Assembly: GCF_900100335.1 (NCBI RefSeq)
Contig: NZ_FNFE01000001.1
Span: 682,001 to 746,000, forward strand
Reading direction: 5' to 3'
From: Natronorubrum texcoconense
Lineage (GTDB): Archaea; Halobacteriota; Halobacteria; Halobacteriales; Natrialbaceae
DNA: 64,000 bases
Part shown: piece after piece, positions 1 to 8,944 of the stretch
Position numbering within the stretch: the stretch's first letter is position 1
Layout of the letters: the number at the start of each line of letters is the position of its first letter
Program-made: the position numbers and the translations under genes
Notes under the pieces: generated by a model
The model's input: the letters and a program-made list of their open reading frames with translations, nothing else
Database searches by the model: none
What the model was told of the DNA's origin: nothing

Positions 1-52
1 GAACTGTCACACGTGCGAGGGAGACCGTCGATCGTATCACGGAGTGACGCGT

Positions 53-1075
53 TCAGCCCTCGAAAACGACCTCGCGCACGTCGTCGACGCCGGCTCGACG
101 AACCACGGCCCGAACGGGGTCGCGAGCGCCCGAGAGATTGTCCGAGTCGCCGTCGAGAACTAACAGCCGTGCTTTCAGACCGGGATCGACCAGTCCGTAC
201 TCGAGTCCGGCGATCTCCGCGCCGTTGATCGTCGCCATCCGGAGGATTTCGTCGGCCGAGAGCTCGGATAGTTTGGCGAGGAACTCCATCTCTCGAAACA
301 TCGACGGCGAGTTGAGCATCACGTTGTCCGTGCCGAGCGCGAGCGTCGTCCGCTCGTTCAGTTCCGAATACGGCGAGAGCCCGACGTCCGTCACGAGATT
401 CGAACGGGGACAGACCGCGATCGGCACCTCCTGATCCGCGATTCGCTCGAGGTGGTCCGACTCGGGGTGGACGACGTGGACTAAAAAGTCGGGCTCGAGG
501 TCCAGCGCGGGGTGGATATCGCTCGCGTCCACTTCGCCCGCGTGGATGCCGAAGGGTTTGCCAGCCTCCCGCGTTGCCGCCCGTTCCTCGCCGAACTCGG
601 CGTCGTTGGCTCCACTGGCGCCGTAGCCGTCGCCCGCGTGCATCGCGTCGATGGAGCCACGGCCGAAGGTGACGGTGTCGATCTCGAGGCCCTCCACTGC
701 GGCCTCGAGCTGTCGGACGCCCTCGACGTCGCCCTCGCGGAACTCGAGACAGGCCGCGGTGCCGGCTCGCTGCATGAACCGGAGGGATCGACGCATGGCG
801 TCGACGAGTTCGTCGCTCGATGCCTGCCGAAGTAAGCGGTGTTTCAGCCCGTCCGGCGGGGCGACGAGTTCCTCGAGCGAGAGCCCGCGCCCGGCCTCCT
901 TGGCGATCGAGTCGCCGATGTGCGTGTGGGCGTTGACGAACGCTGGACAGATGATATCCGAACTGTCAACTGAGGCTTCCTCGACCGCCTCGATCCGACC
1001 GTCGTCGCCGATCACGATTCGTCCCTCCACCGGCTCAAAGTCGCGGCCCCGGAGGACGATCCCCGTTCGTTCCAT
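53..1075 (-). CDS. Amidohydrolase family metal-dependent hydrolase
   Basis: A 340-aa protein of the amidohydrolase superfamily (cytosine deaminase/chlorohydrolase-like branch), expected to be a cytoplasmic TIM-barrel hydrolase or deaminase of a cyclic amide, amine or halogenated substrate. The metal-site pattern is visible: HxH in the NAHTHIGD segment near residues 50-52, His in GIHAGE near 178, His near 200-203 and the late Asp in GTDN near 250. The N- and C-termini carry the small beta-sandwich segments typical of the superfamily. The start is the ATG at 1075; the neighbouring SRPBCC gene is divergent with about 140 bp between them. The substrate cannot be told from sequence, and the protein is somewhat shorter than most chlorohydrolases (400-450 aa). 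Confidence 0.85.
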   Translation of the reverse strand: MERTGIVLRGRDFEPVEGRIVIGDDGRIEAVEEASVDSSDIICPAFVNAHTHIGDSIAKEAGRGLSLEELVAPPDGLKHRLLRQASSDELVDAMRRSLRFMQRAGTAACLEFREGDVEGVRQLEAAVEGLEIDTVTFGRGSIDAMHAGDGYGASGANDAEFGEERAATREAGKPFGIHAGEVDASDIHPALDLEPDFLVHVVHPESDHLERIADQEVPIAVCPRSNLVTDVGLSPYSELNERTTLALGTDNVMLNSPSMFREMEFLAKLSELSADEILRMATINGAEIAGLEYGLVDPGLKARLLVLDGDSDNLSGARDPVRAVVRRAGVDDVREVVFEG

Positions 1076-1217
1076 ACCACTGTGTTCGCACTGTGCGCCT
1101 TCAACGGTTCGGGGTCGAACGATCGGGAGTCAGCGACGGCCGGTTGATCGATACGTCTCTCACGTACCGGACTGAGACGGCAACACAGGCATATCCCTCG
1201 AGCGCATCCGTGCTAGC

Positions 1218-1679
1218 ATGAACCAAATCGAGGTGTTCGAAGAGATCGACGCCCCGCCGGAGGTCGTCTGGGACGTCCTCCTCGAGTTCGAGAGCTACCC
1301 CGAGTGGAACCCGTTCGTCCGAGCGATCGAGGGCGAACCGACCGAGGGTGAACGGCTCCGGGTGCGGATCGATCCGCCGAACTCCCGCGGAATGACGTTC
1401 AAGCCGGAGGTCGTCGCCGTCGAGGAGAACCGACGACTCGTCTGGCTCGGCCGACTGGTGGTTCCGTTCGCCTTCGACGGCTACCACGAGTTCCACTTGG
1501 AGCCGATCGATGCTGGTGAGCCGAGTGGAGCGAGGCGAACGCGGCTGCTCCACCGCGAGACGTTCCGCGGCGCGCTCGTCCCGTTACTGTTAGATCAGGA
1601 GTCCCTCGAGGCCGGGTTCGCGGCGATGAACGCCGCGGTCAAAAAGCGCGCCGAGGCGCGGGTCGAAGCGACGAAGTGA
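1218..1679 (+). CDS. SRPBCC (START-like / polyketide cyclase) domain protein
   Basis: A 153-aa single-domain protein of the SRPBCC/Bet v1-like fold. It opens with the typical strand-helix pattern (IEVFEEIDAPPEVVWDVLLEFESYPEWNPFV), in which the PPEVVW and YPEWNP elements are family hallmarks. Such proteins hold hydrophobic ligands in a deep cavity; no catalytic assignment is possible here. A TATA-like CATATCC lies about 30 nt upstream, suggesting a leaderless or near-leaderless mRNA. It ends 3 nt before the convergent HAD gene's stop codon. The function remains general: lipid or small-molecule binding or cyclase-like. Confidence 0.85.
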   Translation: MNQIEVFEEIDAPPEVVWDVLLEFESYPEWNPFVRAIEGEPTEGERLRVRIDPPNSRGMTFKPEVVAVEENRRLVWLGRLVVPFAFDGYHEFHLEPIDAGEPSGARRTRLLHRETFRGALVPLLLDQESLEAGFAAMNAAVKKRAEARVEATK

Positions 1680-1682
1680 GGC

Positions 1683-2336
1683 TCACAACAGGTCCGGAAT
1701 CGCGTCGAGTCCCGCTATCTCGTACGTCGGCGCTCGCTCGAGGTCGTACCCCTCGCGGTGGGCCCGTCGGATGAAGGCCACGTCGATACCCGCGGCTTCG
1801 GCGGCCTGAATATCCACCCAACTGTCACCCACGTACAGCGCGTTCTCGGTGCCGAGTTCCTCGAGCGCGAGCGCGAGGTAGTACGGGGTCGGCTTCTTCC
1901 GATCGATCCCCTGGACGGTCGGCTCGCGGCCGTACCACTCGTCGAACCAGTCGAGGTCGTAGTGGTCGACGATGTTGCCGATCGTCTCGTGTTGGTTGTT
2001 GCTGACGATGGCGGTGGCCGCCCCGAGATCCGTGAGCGCGTCGATATCGTCGTACAGGCGTTTTCGGCCGGCTTCGATCTCCTCGAGTTGGGCCTCGATC
2101 GCCGCGTACTCCCGCACCGTCCAGAGCTCGTGGGGGTCGACGCCGTGTGCGTCCGCGATATCGTGCAGCGAGTCGACGCTCGGCCCCAGCAGGGTGCGAA
2201 CGTGGTCGTCGGACGGGTCGGTCACGCCGACGTTCCCGAAGGCGTCGTACATCGCGTCGACCAGTACCGCTCGATCCGTCGGTGTCGTCAGTACGCCGTC
2301 GTTGTCGAAGACGACCGCGTCGTATTCCGTGGCCAT
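1683..2336 (-). CDS. HAD-superfamily hydrolase (phosphoglycolate phosphatase-like)
   Basis: A 217-aa haloacid dehalogenase-like phosphatase. Motif I FDNDGVL (nucleophile Asp about residue 11, acid/base Asp 13), motif II Ser in SNNQHE, motif III Lys in DRKKPTPYY and motif IV GDSWVDIQAAEAAG are all present, with a helical cap inserted after motif I. The layout resembles phosphoglycolate phosphatases or beta-phosphoglucomutase-like enzymes; the substrate is not predictable. The ATG at 2336 was preferred over an upstream in-frame GTG (2351) because motif I then starts about ten residues in, as in relatives. It is convergent with the SRPBCC gene, their stops being 3 nt apart. Confidence 0.85.
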   Translation of the reverse strand: MATEYDAVVFDNDGVLTTPTDRAVLVDAMYDAFGNVGVTDPSDDHVRTLLGPSVDSLHDIADAHGVDPHELWTVREYAAIEAQLEEIEAGRKRLYDDIDALTDLGAATAIVSNNQHETIGNIVDHYDLDWFDEWYGREPTVQGIDRKKPTPYYLALALEELGTENALYVGDSWVDIQAAEAAGIDVAFIRRAHREGYDLERAPTYEIAGLDAIPDLL

Positions 2337-2490
2337 CGATTTCGTCTGCACGTAGGAGCCCCGAGGATTTCGGCGTTGCGCTCGCCGCCCGTCCTTCGTG
2401 AGCGTTCCGTCGGGACGGGCCCTCGATCATCGATCACGGTGCATATGCAACCTCGCCGCTCACTTGCCGCGGTTCGCTACTACCGTCACT

Positions 2491-2658
2491 GTGAGCATTC
2501 TCGAGCGACTCAGCGATTCGCTGCCGATCGGTACTGGAGGCGTCGACTATCAGTGTCCGTCGTGTGGACACGTCTTCGACGCGGCGGGCGAGCGCTGCCC
2601 GGAGTGCGGCGAACTCGACGTTCGCGAACGGAGTAGTCCGAAGTTCAGAACGGAGTAG
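2491..2658 (+). CDS. Small zinc-ribbon protein
   Basis: A 55-aa protein starting at GTG 2491. It is almost entirely a zinc ribbon, with CPSC and CPEC knuckles separated by ten residues, between short hydrophilic tails. Haloarchaea encode many such one-domain ribbons of unknown function, probably in nucleic-acid or protein contacts. The open frame continues upstream to 2398, but that extension is basic and Ser-rich and unlike haloarchaeal proteins, so the GTG start is chosen. No operon partner is evident. Confidence 0.65.
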   Translation: MSILERLSDSLPIGTGGVDYQCPSCGHVFDAAGERCPECGELDVRERSSPKFRTE

Positions 2659-2833
2659 TGATCGTCGCTCGAATCGTCGTTCGGGAGCGACACTGCTTTT
2701 AGGAGCGTCGTCGGCGTCCGGTCCGCAGGTTCAAGTACTGAGAGGCGGCCAGCACCGTCGATGGACTCCCTGATCACCGTCCCCTACTCGAGGAACGCAC
2801 ACGGCCAGCCACGCTTTCCGCTCCGGGTGAACG

Positions 2834-3439
2834 ATGGGCCATAGGGCGCTCGTCGCCTACCGGCGACCCGACCGGCGCTACGACGTCCGCTACAGCCACT
2901 GGGGCGGCGACGGCGTCAGCCTCGGCGAACGGATCACCGCCGAAACGCCGCTCGCCGACGGCGCGGTCAACCCGGACCTGCTCGCGAACGCGATCGATCG
3001 CGAACAGGTTCTTACGGCCCATCTCGATCCCTGCATCTACGAGGTGCTGTACCTCGTTTCCCCGGGGGCTGACTACCGAGTGTCGGCCTATCGGGTCTGC
3101 TGGCTCGAGTGGGGCGACGGCCGCGAAGACGGCCGCGGCGCGATCGTCGCCGTCGCGGACGACGCCGCCGACCGGCGGGTCCGAACGTGGTTTCGCGCGA
3201 CTAAAACGGCGCTCGCCGACATGATCGAGATGGGAGCGCTCTCGCGCCGTGCGGCCCAGGCCTACCTCGAGGCGCGCGTCTGCGAGGACGAGAACGGTAC
3301 GGTCTACACGTACGGGGCGTCGGAGGGAGACGACTCGTCGTACACGCCGACGCCGGACCGCTGGCTCGGAGACGAGCGGGTTCGAGAGGGCAATCGAGAC
3401 CACCGCGAAAACGACGACGACGCTGGCGACCACCCCTGA
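2834..3439 (+). CDS. Haloarchaeal protein of unknown function (DUF6735-like)
   Basis: A 201-aa acidic soluble protein without signal peptide or membrane segment. It begins MGHRALVAYRRPDRRYDVRYSHWG, a start shared, as far as I recall, with a haloarchaea-restricted family (DUF6735); that name is from memory and unverified. The last 30 or so residues are highly charged and probably disordered. The start ATG is the only sensible one. It is convergent with the MutS-like gene, their stops abutting at 3439/3440. No function can be inferred. Confidence 0.75.
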   Translation: MGHRALVAYRRPDRRYDVRYSHWGGDGVSLGERITAETPLADGAVNPDLLANAIDREQVLTAHLDPCIYEVLYLVSPGADYRVSAYRVCWLEWGDGREDGRGAIVAVADDAADRRVRTWFRATKTALADMIEMGALSRRAAQAYLEARVCEDENGTVYTYGASEGDDSSYTPTPDRWLGDERVREGNRDHRENDDDAGDHP

Positions 3440-5221
3440 TCAGTCGATCTCGCTCCAGCGGGCGTCGGCCAACGTGCGCTGGACGACGTCGTTACCGACG
3501 GCCTCCGCCAGCGTCTCGAAGCCGGCCCGCTCGCCCCGGTTGTCCGCGTTGGCGACGAGCCGCGAGACGATGAACTCCGGCGTCGACCGCCCGACGGTGT
3601 CGAACCGCGGCTGGTAGTCGACCAGCAACTCGAGGTCGGGATTCAGTCCCTCCGCGAAGATGCCGTCCACGCGGGCTTCCGGCGGGAGCGGCTCCAGATC
3701 GTCCGCGAGGTGGGTAACGAACACGCCGAGGGCGTCGCGTTCGACGGAGAGGGTGACGAGCCCGTGGAGCAGGTCCGCCGCGCTGCCCGGTTCGGTGATC
3801 GCCTCGAACTCGTCGACCAGCATCAGCGTGCGTCCGCCGGCGGACAGCGGCGGCACGATCGAGCGCAGCGTCGACTCGAGGACGCCGGCGTTGAAACTCG
3901 CGTGCCGCCGGTGGAAGACCAGCGAGTCGACCGGCGTCACCTCGGCCCGGTCGGCGGGGACGGGCAGCCCCATCGTCGCCAGCAACACGACCTGACAGAG
4001 CGTCTCGAGTAGGGTCGTCTTCCCGCCGCTGTTCGCCCCGGTGAGGACGGAGACGCGCTGCTGGCCGGGAACTGCGTTCACGCTCGCCGGGACCTCGGTC
4101 ACGCCGTGTTCGCCGAGGGCGTAGGTGACGGGTTGGACGCCCTCCTCGTCGGCCGCGGCGAGCGTGAGGTTACGCGCGTTGACGACGGAGACGGCTGCGT
4201 CCTGTCCGTCGATAAAGGACGGTCGCGTACAGTCGTACGCGAGCGCGAACCGCGCCAGCGAGAGGTGGAGGGCGATATCGTCGACCGCCGAGACGGCCTG
4301 GTCGGTCGCGTCGCGAGTCTCCTCGAGCGTCTCCTCCAGATCGCTCGCGACCGTCTCCTCGCGCTCGTCGATCGCCGCGGTGAGGTCAGTTCGGAGGGTT
4401 CGGAGCGTGGCTCCGACGAAGTCCGTCGCGTCCGTCGCGTCCGTCGGCATCGCCTCGCGAACCTGATCGATCGTGACCTCGGTCTCGGACAGGAGGTGGT
4501 CCTCGAAGGACTCCCGGAACTGGCCGACGTCTCGGACGCCGTCGGCTCGTAGTTCGTCGATCAACTCGAGGGCGTTCGCGTCCATATCCTCGATCGTCCC
4601 GAGCGCCCCGCGCAGTCGATCGAGTTCGTCGTCGGCACCCGCACGGACTCGCCCGCGATCGCCGTCGAGCGCTGCGAGGGCGCCGGCCGCCTCCGCGAGT
4701 CGATCGGGTTCGAGGTCGGCGATCGTTTCGAACGGGCCGGAGTCGACGCCGGCCTCGAGCAGGGCCAGCGCGGCCTCGACGGCCGCGTGTTCGCTCTCGT
4801 CGCGTTCGTCGTAGTTGGTGTAGGCCTCGAGGACGGCCTCCCGATCGCTTTCCGACAGGGCAGCCCAGGCGTCGCGGGCCGCGAGGACGTCGTCCAGTCG
4901 GTCCTCCATCGCGTCGCGGGACGTCAGCGGCGTCAGCACGCGGATTCGATCGGCCGCGCGCCGGGTGACCGCGTGGTCGACCGCCAGATCGAGCAGTTCC
5001 TTGTACGCCGAGCGCGCGTCGCTCGTCGCCAGCACCTCCATCCCGTCGCCGCCCGTCGCGCGTCGCAGGATTCGCGTCGCTCGACCGCGGGCGAGTCCGG
5101 CGTCCGAGAGCGCGCGCACGTCGCCGCTCTCGATCGCCCGAATCGCGCGTTCGTTCCCCAACTCCTCGACTAACGTCGCCCGCGTCTTCGGCCCGACGCC
5201 CCAGTACTCCTCGAGTCGCAT
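3440..5221 (-). CDS. MutS-related ATPase with N-terminal helix-hairpin-helix
   Basis: A 593-aa MutS-family protein. Residues 1-60 hold helix-hairpin-helix-like segments (EYWGVGPKTRATLVEELG), a helical middle follows, and the C-terminal third is the MutS ABC-type ATPase with Walker A GANSGGKTT, Walker B LMLVDEF and a FVTHLADDLE-like His switch. The mismatch-recognition domain I of canonical MutS is absent, so it resembles the archaeal MutS5/MutS2-like branch, with recombination or branched-DNA roles suspected but unproven here. The ATG at 5221 is preferred because the in-frame upstream extension is low-quality Arg/Ser-rich sequence. It is divergent from purF. Confidence 0.85.
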   Translation of the reverse strand: MRLEEYWGVGPKTRATLVEELGNERAIRAIESGDVRALSDAGLARGRATRILRRATGGDGMEVLATSDARSAYKELLDLAVDHAVTRRAADRIRVLTPLTSRDAMEDRLDDVLAARDAWAALSESDREAVLEAYTNYDERDESEHAAVEAALALLEAGVDSGPFETIADLEPDRLAEAAGALAALDGDRGRVRAGADDELDRLRGALGTIEDMDANALELIDELRADGVRDVGQFRESFEDHLLSETEVTIDQVREAMPTDATDATDFVGATLRTLRTDLTAAIDEREETVASDLEETLEETRDATDQAVSAVDDIALHLSLARFALAYDCTRPSFIDGQDAAVSVVNARNLTLAAADEEGVQPVTYALGEHGVTEVPASVNAVPGQQRVSVLTGANSGGKTTLLETLCQVVLLATMGLPVPADRAEVTPVDSLVFHRRHASFNAGVLESTLRSIVPPLSAGGRTLMLVDEFEAITEPGSAADLLHGLVTLSVERDALGVFVTHLADDLEPLPPEARVDGIFAEGLNPDLELLVDYQPRFDTVGRSTPEFIVSRLVANADNRGERAGFETLAEAVGNDVVQRTLADARWSEID

Positions 5222-5563
5222 GTGTTCTGGACTCGAGCCAACCGTCTTGAACACTGTGTCATCGCCTCGCGAGGAGCCGTCGGTCGTCGCCGTCGTGGCT
5301 CGACCGCCGACCGCTGGTTCGGGCGGATGATTCCTGTTCATCCACCCGGTGTGTTCACGTTCATGCTGACTATTCCCGACGAGCGACGGTTCGCCGGACG
5401 GATCACCCCGCTCAGCCGAGCCGGTCGGCCCACGTCGGGCTACGGACGCTCTCGGTCGCCTTGTAGAAAAGTATGCACGATACTGTATATTAGCACACAC
5501 CGACCGCCGCGGGTGGGGCACAAACACGGGGATTTTTATCTACTCGGGCGCCTACTCACTTCC
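5222..5563. other. Divergent intergenic region between MutS-like gene and purF
   Basis: About 340 bp with no convincing gene. It holds the promoters of two divergent genes. On the plus strand, a TATA element TTTTTATC at 5532-5539 sits about 25 nt before the chosen purF ATG. The open frames crossing the region have non-haloarchaeal composition and are read as upstream extensions of the flanking genes. Confidence 0.6.
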
Positions 5564-5564
5564 A
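5532..5564 (+). promoter_or_regulatory. purF TATA box and leaderless start
   Basis: TTTTTATC at 5532-5539 is about 25-32 nt upstream of ATG 5564. This spacing predicts a transcription start within a few nt of the ATG and decides in favour of 5564 over the internal ATG at 5603. Confidence 0.6.
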
Positions 5565-7075
5565 TGACTGATGGGCGGGGCGAGACTCCCCGGCGAACAG
5601 GAATGACCGAGAAGTGTGGCGTCGTCGGCGTCTCACTGAGCGGTCGAGACGCGGCACGACCGTTGTACTACGCGCTCTACGCACTCCAGCATCGCGGCCA
5701 GGAGTCCGCGGGGATCGTCACGCACGACGGCTTTCAACAGCACAGCCACGTCGAGATGGGACTCGTTGGCGACGTCTTCGACGAGGACGACCTCGACGTG
5801 CTCAACGGCGCAGCAGGGATCGGCCACGTTCGGTACCCTACCGCGGGGTCCGTCGACTCCTCCTGTGCCCAGCCCTTCTCCGTCTCGTTCAAAAGCGGCT
5901 CGCTCGGCCTGAGCCACAACGGCAACCTCGTCAACGCCGACGAGATCAGGGACGAACTCGCCGCCACGGGCCACGCCTTCACCAGCGACGGCGACACCGA
6001 GGTCATCGCCCACGACCTCGCGCGCAACCTGCTCGAGGAGGACCTCGTGCGCGCCGTCAAGCACACGATGCAGCGCATCCACGGCTCCTACTCGCTGACG
6101 ATCAGCCACGACGATACGATTCTCGGCGTGCGCGACCCGCAGGGCAATCGGCCGCTCTGCATCGGGAAACTCGACGACGGCTACATTCTCGCCTCCGAAT
6201 CGGCGGCGATAGACACGCTCGACGGTGAACTCGTCCGGGACGTTCGTCCGGGCGAACTCGTCGTCCTGCAGAAAGACGGCCAGGGATTCGACTCCTACCA
6301 GCTGATCGAGAAGGAGAACACCGCCCACTGCTTCTTCGAACACGTCTACTTCGCGCGACCCGACAGCGTCATCGACGAGACGCTGGTCTACGAGGCGCGC
6401 CGAAATCTCGGTCGCAAGCTCTGGGAGGAAAGCGGCGTCGAGAGCGACGTCGTGATGCCGGTGCCCGACTCCGGTCGCGCGTTCGCGGCCGGCTACGCCG
6501 ACGCGGCGACCGAAACCACCGCCAACGGCGAGCTCCGGGAGGAGGAAGACGACGGCGTCGAGTTCGCGGAGGGGCTGATGAAGAACCGGTACGTCGGCCG
6601 GACGTTCATTATGCCGACTCAGGACGAGCGCGAACGGGCGGTACGACTCAAGCTCAACCCGATCAAATCGACCATCGAGGGCAAGACCGTCACGGTCATC
6701 GACGACAGTATCGTCCGCGGGACCACCTCGACGCAGCTCGTCCAACTGCTCAAGGACTGCGGGGCCGAGGCGGTCCACGTCCGAATCGGCGCGCCGGAGA
6801 TCGTCGCGCCGTGTTACATGGGGATCAACATGGCCACCCGCGAGGAGCTGATCGCCTCGGACAAGACGACCGAGGAGATCCGCGACACGATCAACGCTGA
6901 CAGCCTCGCGTACCTCTCGACCGACGCGGTCGCGGAGGTGCTCGAGAAGGACCGTCTCGATCTCTGTCTCGGCTGCGTGACCGGCGAGTACCCCTACGAT
7001 ATCGACGGCGAGGAAACTGACCGCGACGTCACCCGTCCGGAACTCGGCGGGCAAGCGCTCCACGCCGACGACTAA
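5564..7075 (+). CDS. purF: Amidophosphoribosyltransferase (first step of purine synthesis)
   Basis: A 503-aa glutamine PRPP amidotransferase converting PRPP and glutamine to phosphoribosylamine in the cytoplasm. The N-terminal Ntn glutaminase starts at Cys in EKCGVVGV; with the leaderless ATG at 5564 this Cys is preceded by a 17-residue propeptide that would be removed. YALQHRGQESAG and NGNLVN fit the amidotransferase site. The PRPP loop is VIDDSIVRGTTS. Four Cys in HCFFEHVYFARPDS, PCYMG and CLGC match the iron-sulfur ligands of the Bacillus-type enzyme. Length is usual. An internal ATG at 5603 would give only a four-residue propeptide. Confidence 0.95.
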   Translation: MTDGRGETPRRTGMTEKCGVVGVSLSGRDAARPLYYALYALQHRGQESAGIVTHDGFQQHSHVEMGLVGDVFDEDDLDVLNGAAGIGHVRYPTAGSVDSSCAQPFSVSFKSGSLGLSHNGNLVNADEIRDELAATGHAFTSDGDTEVIAHDLARNLLEEDLVRAVKHTMQRIHGSYSLTISHDDTILGVRDPQGNRPLCIGKLDDGYILASESAAIDTLDGELVRDVRPGELVVLQKDGQGFDSYQLIEKENTAHCFFEHVYFARPDSVIDETLVYEARRNLGRKLWEESGVESDVVMPVPDSGRAFAAGYADAATETTANGELREEEDDGVEFAEGLMKNRYVGRTFIMPTQDERERAVRLKLNPIKSTIEGKTVTVIDDSIVRGTTSTQLVQLLKDCGAEAVHVRIGAPEIVAPCYMGINMATREELIASDKTTEEIRDTINADSLAYLSTDAVAEVLEKDRLDLCLGCVTGEYPYDIDGEETDRDVTRPELGGQALHADD

Positions 7076-7218
7076 ACCGTTCGGCTCGAGCACGACGATC
7101 CGTTTCTATCCCCACGAGACTGCCGGGGGCGATCGGTCGCAGTAGACAGTTCGACGATGACGGACGGCTCTCGGTCGGTCCGTCTCGTCGCTCGTCCCGA
7201 AAGCGCTTCTCGAGCGAG

Positions 7219-7782
7219 TCAGTACGTGACGTGTAACAGGATATAAACGACGATTCCCAGCGAGAACGAGATCAGCCACAGACTCGCTGCGACTCGGCCG
7301 AAGCGAGCGTGGTTAGTCTGGTACAGTTCCTCGACGGGATAGGCGAACGCGAGCAACAGCGCGTAGTAGACCAGCGGCACGCAGACGACCGCGAGGAAGA
7401 TGTGGATCGCGAGGACCGGGAGGTAGACGAACTGATAGACCGCGTCGGGACCCGGGAAGGGCTGCGGGCCGCCGGTCGCGACCAGCCGGTAGAGATAGAG
7501 CGTGAGGAAGGCTGCGAACAGGCCGAACGACGCCAGCATTGCGACGCGGTGTCTGTCGACGTTCCCGCGACGGATAGCCCGCCAGCCGAGCGTGATCGTC
7601 CCAATCGCCGTCGCACTGATGAGGACGTTGACGTGCGGAATCAGATCGAGGATCCACTCGGGCGCTGCCGGAACCGTCGAGGACGGAATCCGGCCGCCCG
7701 CTGCGGCGAAGACGACCGCGAGCGAGACGACGCTCAAAACTGCCGTGAGGGAGGTGACGCGTTCTCGAGGGACGTACTCCAT
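7219..7782 (-). CDS. DUF420 integral membrane protein
   Basis: A 187-aa membrane protein with about five hydrophobic helices and conserved His residues in the helix segments (LIPHVNVLIS, HRVAM, LAIHIFLAVV). This matches the DUF420 family, found near respiratory-oxidase and heme-copper genes in many prokaryotes, where a role in cytochrome oxidase assembly has been proposed. No oxidase gene is visible here. The ATG at 7782 gives a short N-terminus before the first helix. It is flanked by purF (convergent) and a 230-bp region before tRNA-Leu. Confidence 0.85.
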   Translation of the reverse strand: MEYVPRERVTSLTAVLSVVSLAVVFAAAGGRIPSSTVPAAPEWILDLIPHVNVLISATAIGTITLGWRAIRRGNVDRHRVAMLASFGLFAAFLTLYLYRLVATGGPQPFPGPDAVYQFVYLPVLAIHIFLAVVCVPLVYYALLLAFAYPVEELYQTNHARFGRVAASLWLISFSLGIVVYILLHVTY

Positions 7783-7991
7783 ATCTGGCCGTTCGGCCGC
7801 GGAAGGAAAGCGGTTACTGTCCGGGCTCGAGATCGATCGACTGACTCCGCTGACGGGAGTCGGTCGGTGTTCGCACTGCTCGAGTACGTGTGTACCTAGC
7901 TCTGTAGCACAGCGCTTTCGCTGTGGAGTGTAGTTTCGTCAGAAGTTATGCGTGGGTGATGTCCTCGGAGGAGATCACCTGCATCGTGTAT

Positions 7992-8008
7992 GGTGGAGCT
8001 CATCCACC
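7992..8008 (-). terminator. Short hairpin 3' of tRNA-Leu
   Basis: GGTGGA and TCCACC form a 6-bp stem with a 5-nt loop eight nt beyond the tRNA 3' end. It may aid termination or 3' processing; it could also be chance. Confidence 0.3.
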
Positions 8009-8015
8009 CATGCGA

Positions 8016-8100
<85 letters not shown>

Positions 8101-8247
8101 TCGCTGTGTCTTTGTCTTTCTGCACTCAATCGTATCCAGTGTGATTATAAAAGCCCTTTCCTTTGTAGGCGCGCCTGCGGCGAGGTCACACGGGACTGAC
8201 CCGTACCGAGGCGGTGATTTAAAATGCGACAGTTGCCAAAGGATACC

Positions 8248-8781
8248 ATGGCTAAGTATTCGACCGGGTCCTCGTCCGGAGGCGGTGGGACGAACTGCGA
8301 ACTCTGCGGGGCCGAGAGCAACAGGCTCCGGCTCGCGACCGTCGCCGGGGCCGAACTCGAGGTCTGTCCCGACTGCGCACCGCACGACGACAACCAACAG
8401 GAGTCGAGTTCGCGGAACCAGCGACGCAGTTCCCAGGACAGCGGTGGAAGCGCCTCGAGCGACGGCCCCAGCCGCAAGCAGAAGGCGGCCCAGAACGTCG
8501 CCAAGGCGAACCCGGTCTGGGACGGCGACTCCGAACACTGGGAGAAAGAGGGGACGAACTACGACGACGACCCGCTCCCCTATCTCGTCGCGAACTACGG
8601 CGAGGAGCTGGTCGAAGCGCGCCAGGAGGCCGGGCTCCAGCGCGACGAACTGGCGGACGAACTCGGCGCGCCCGAGAAGGATCTGCTCGCCGTCGAACAG
8701 GGACGGGCGACGCAGGCCGGCGTCGGCGGCGGCCTAATCGAAGCGCTCGAGGAACGCCTGGACGTGACGCTCGCGGAGTGA
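8248..8781 (+). CDS. Archaeal multiprotein-bridging-factor-1-like transcription factor
   Basis: A 177-aa protein of aMBF1 type. Residues 15-45 form a zinc ribbon (CELC and CPDC), followed by a charged, probably disordered linker of about 60 residues. The C-terminal 70 residues are a Cro/C1-type helix-turn-helix (ARQEAGLQRDELADELGAPEKDLLAVEQG). Eukaryotic MBF1 bridges activators to TBP; the archaeal protein is widely conserved, but its target is unsettled. ATG 8248 is preferred to ATG 8224 because MAKYSTG is the more typical beginning. It lies next to tRNA-Leu on the opposite strand. Confidence 0.85.
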   Translation: MAKYSTGSSSGGGGTNCELCGAESNRLRLATVAGAELEVCPDCAPHDDNQQESSSRNQRRSSQDSGGSASSDGPSRKQKAAQNVAKANPVWDGDSEHWEKEGTNYDDDPLPYLVANYGEELVEARQEAGLQRDELADELGAPEKDLLAVEQGRATQAGVGGGLIEALEERLDVTLAE

Positions 8782-8944
8782 CGACGTACCTGTAGACGAC
8801 ACGATTGCGGCCGACGAGATCGACCGCGGATAACGACACGACTGCGGGTGACGGCACGACCGGCAGTGCATCCCGATCGAACGCGACGCGGGCGGGCGAT
8901 CCTCGGCAAGCAGACTTTTCATGGCGGACGACGGAGTTCACCCA

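Noticed and set aside
1-52. Partial gene at the left edge
   Set aside because: Only 52 bp before the amidohydrolase stop; no evidence for coding.
5222-5563. Extension of the MutS-like protein or of PurF into the shared upstream DNA
   Set aside because: Both extensions have non-haloarchaeal composition and would overlap each other's promoter.
5633-7093. 486-codon open frame opposite purF
   Set aside because: Composition and motifs belong to purF on the plus strand; high GC leaves the antisense frame open.
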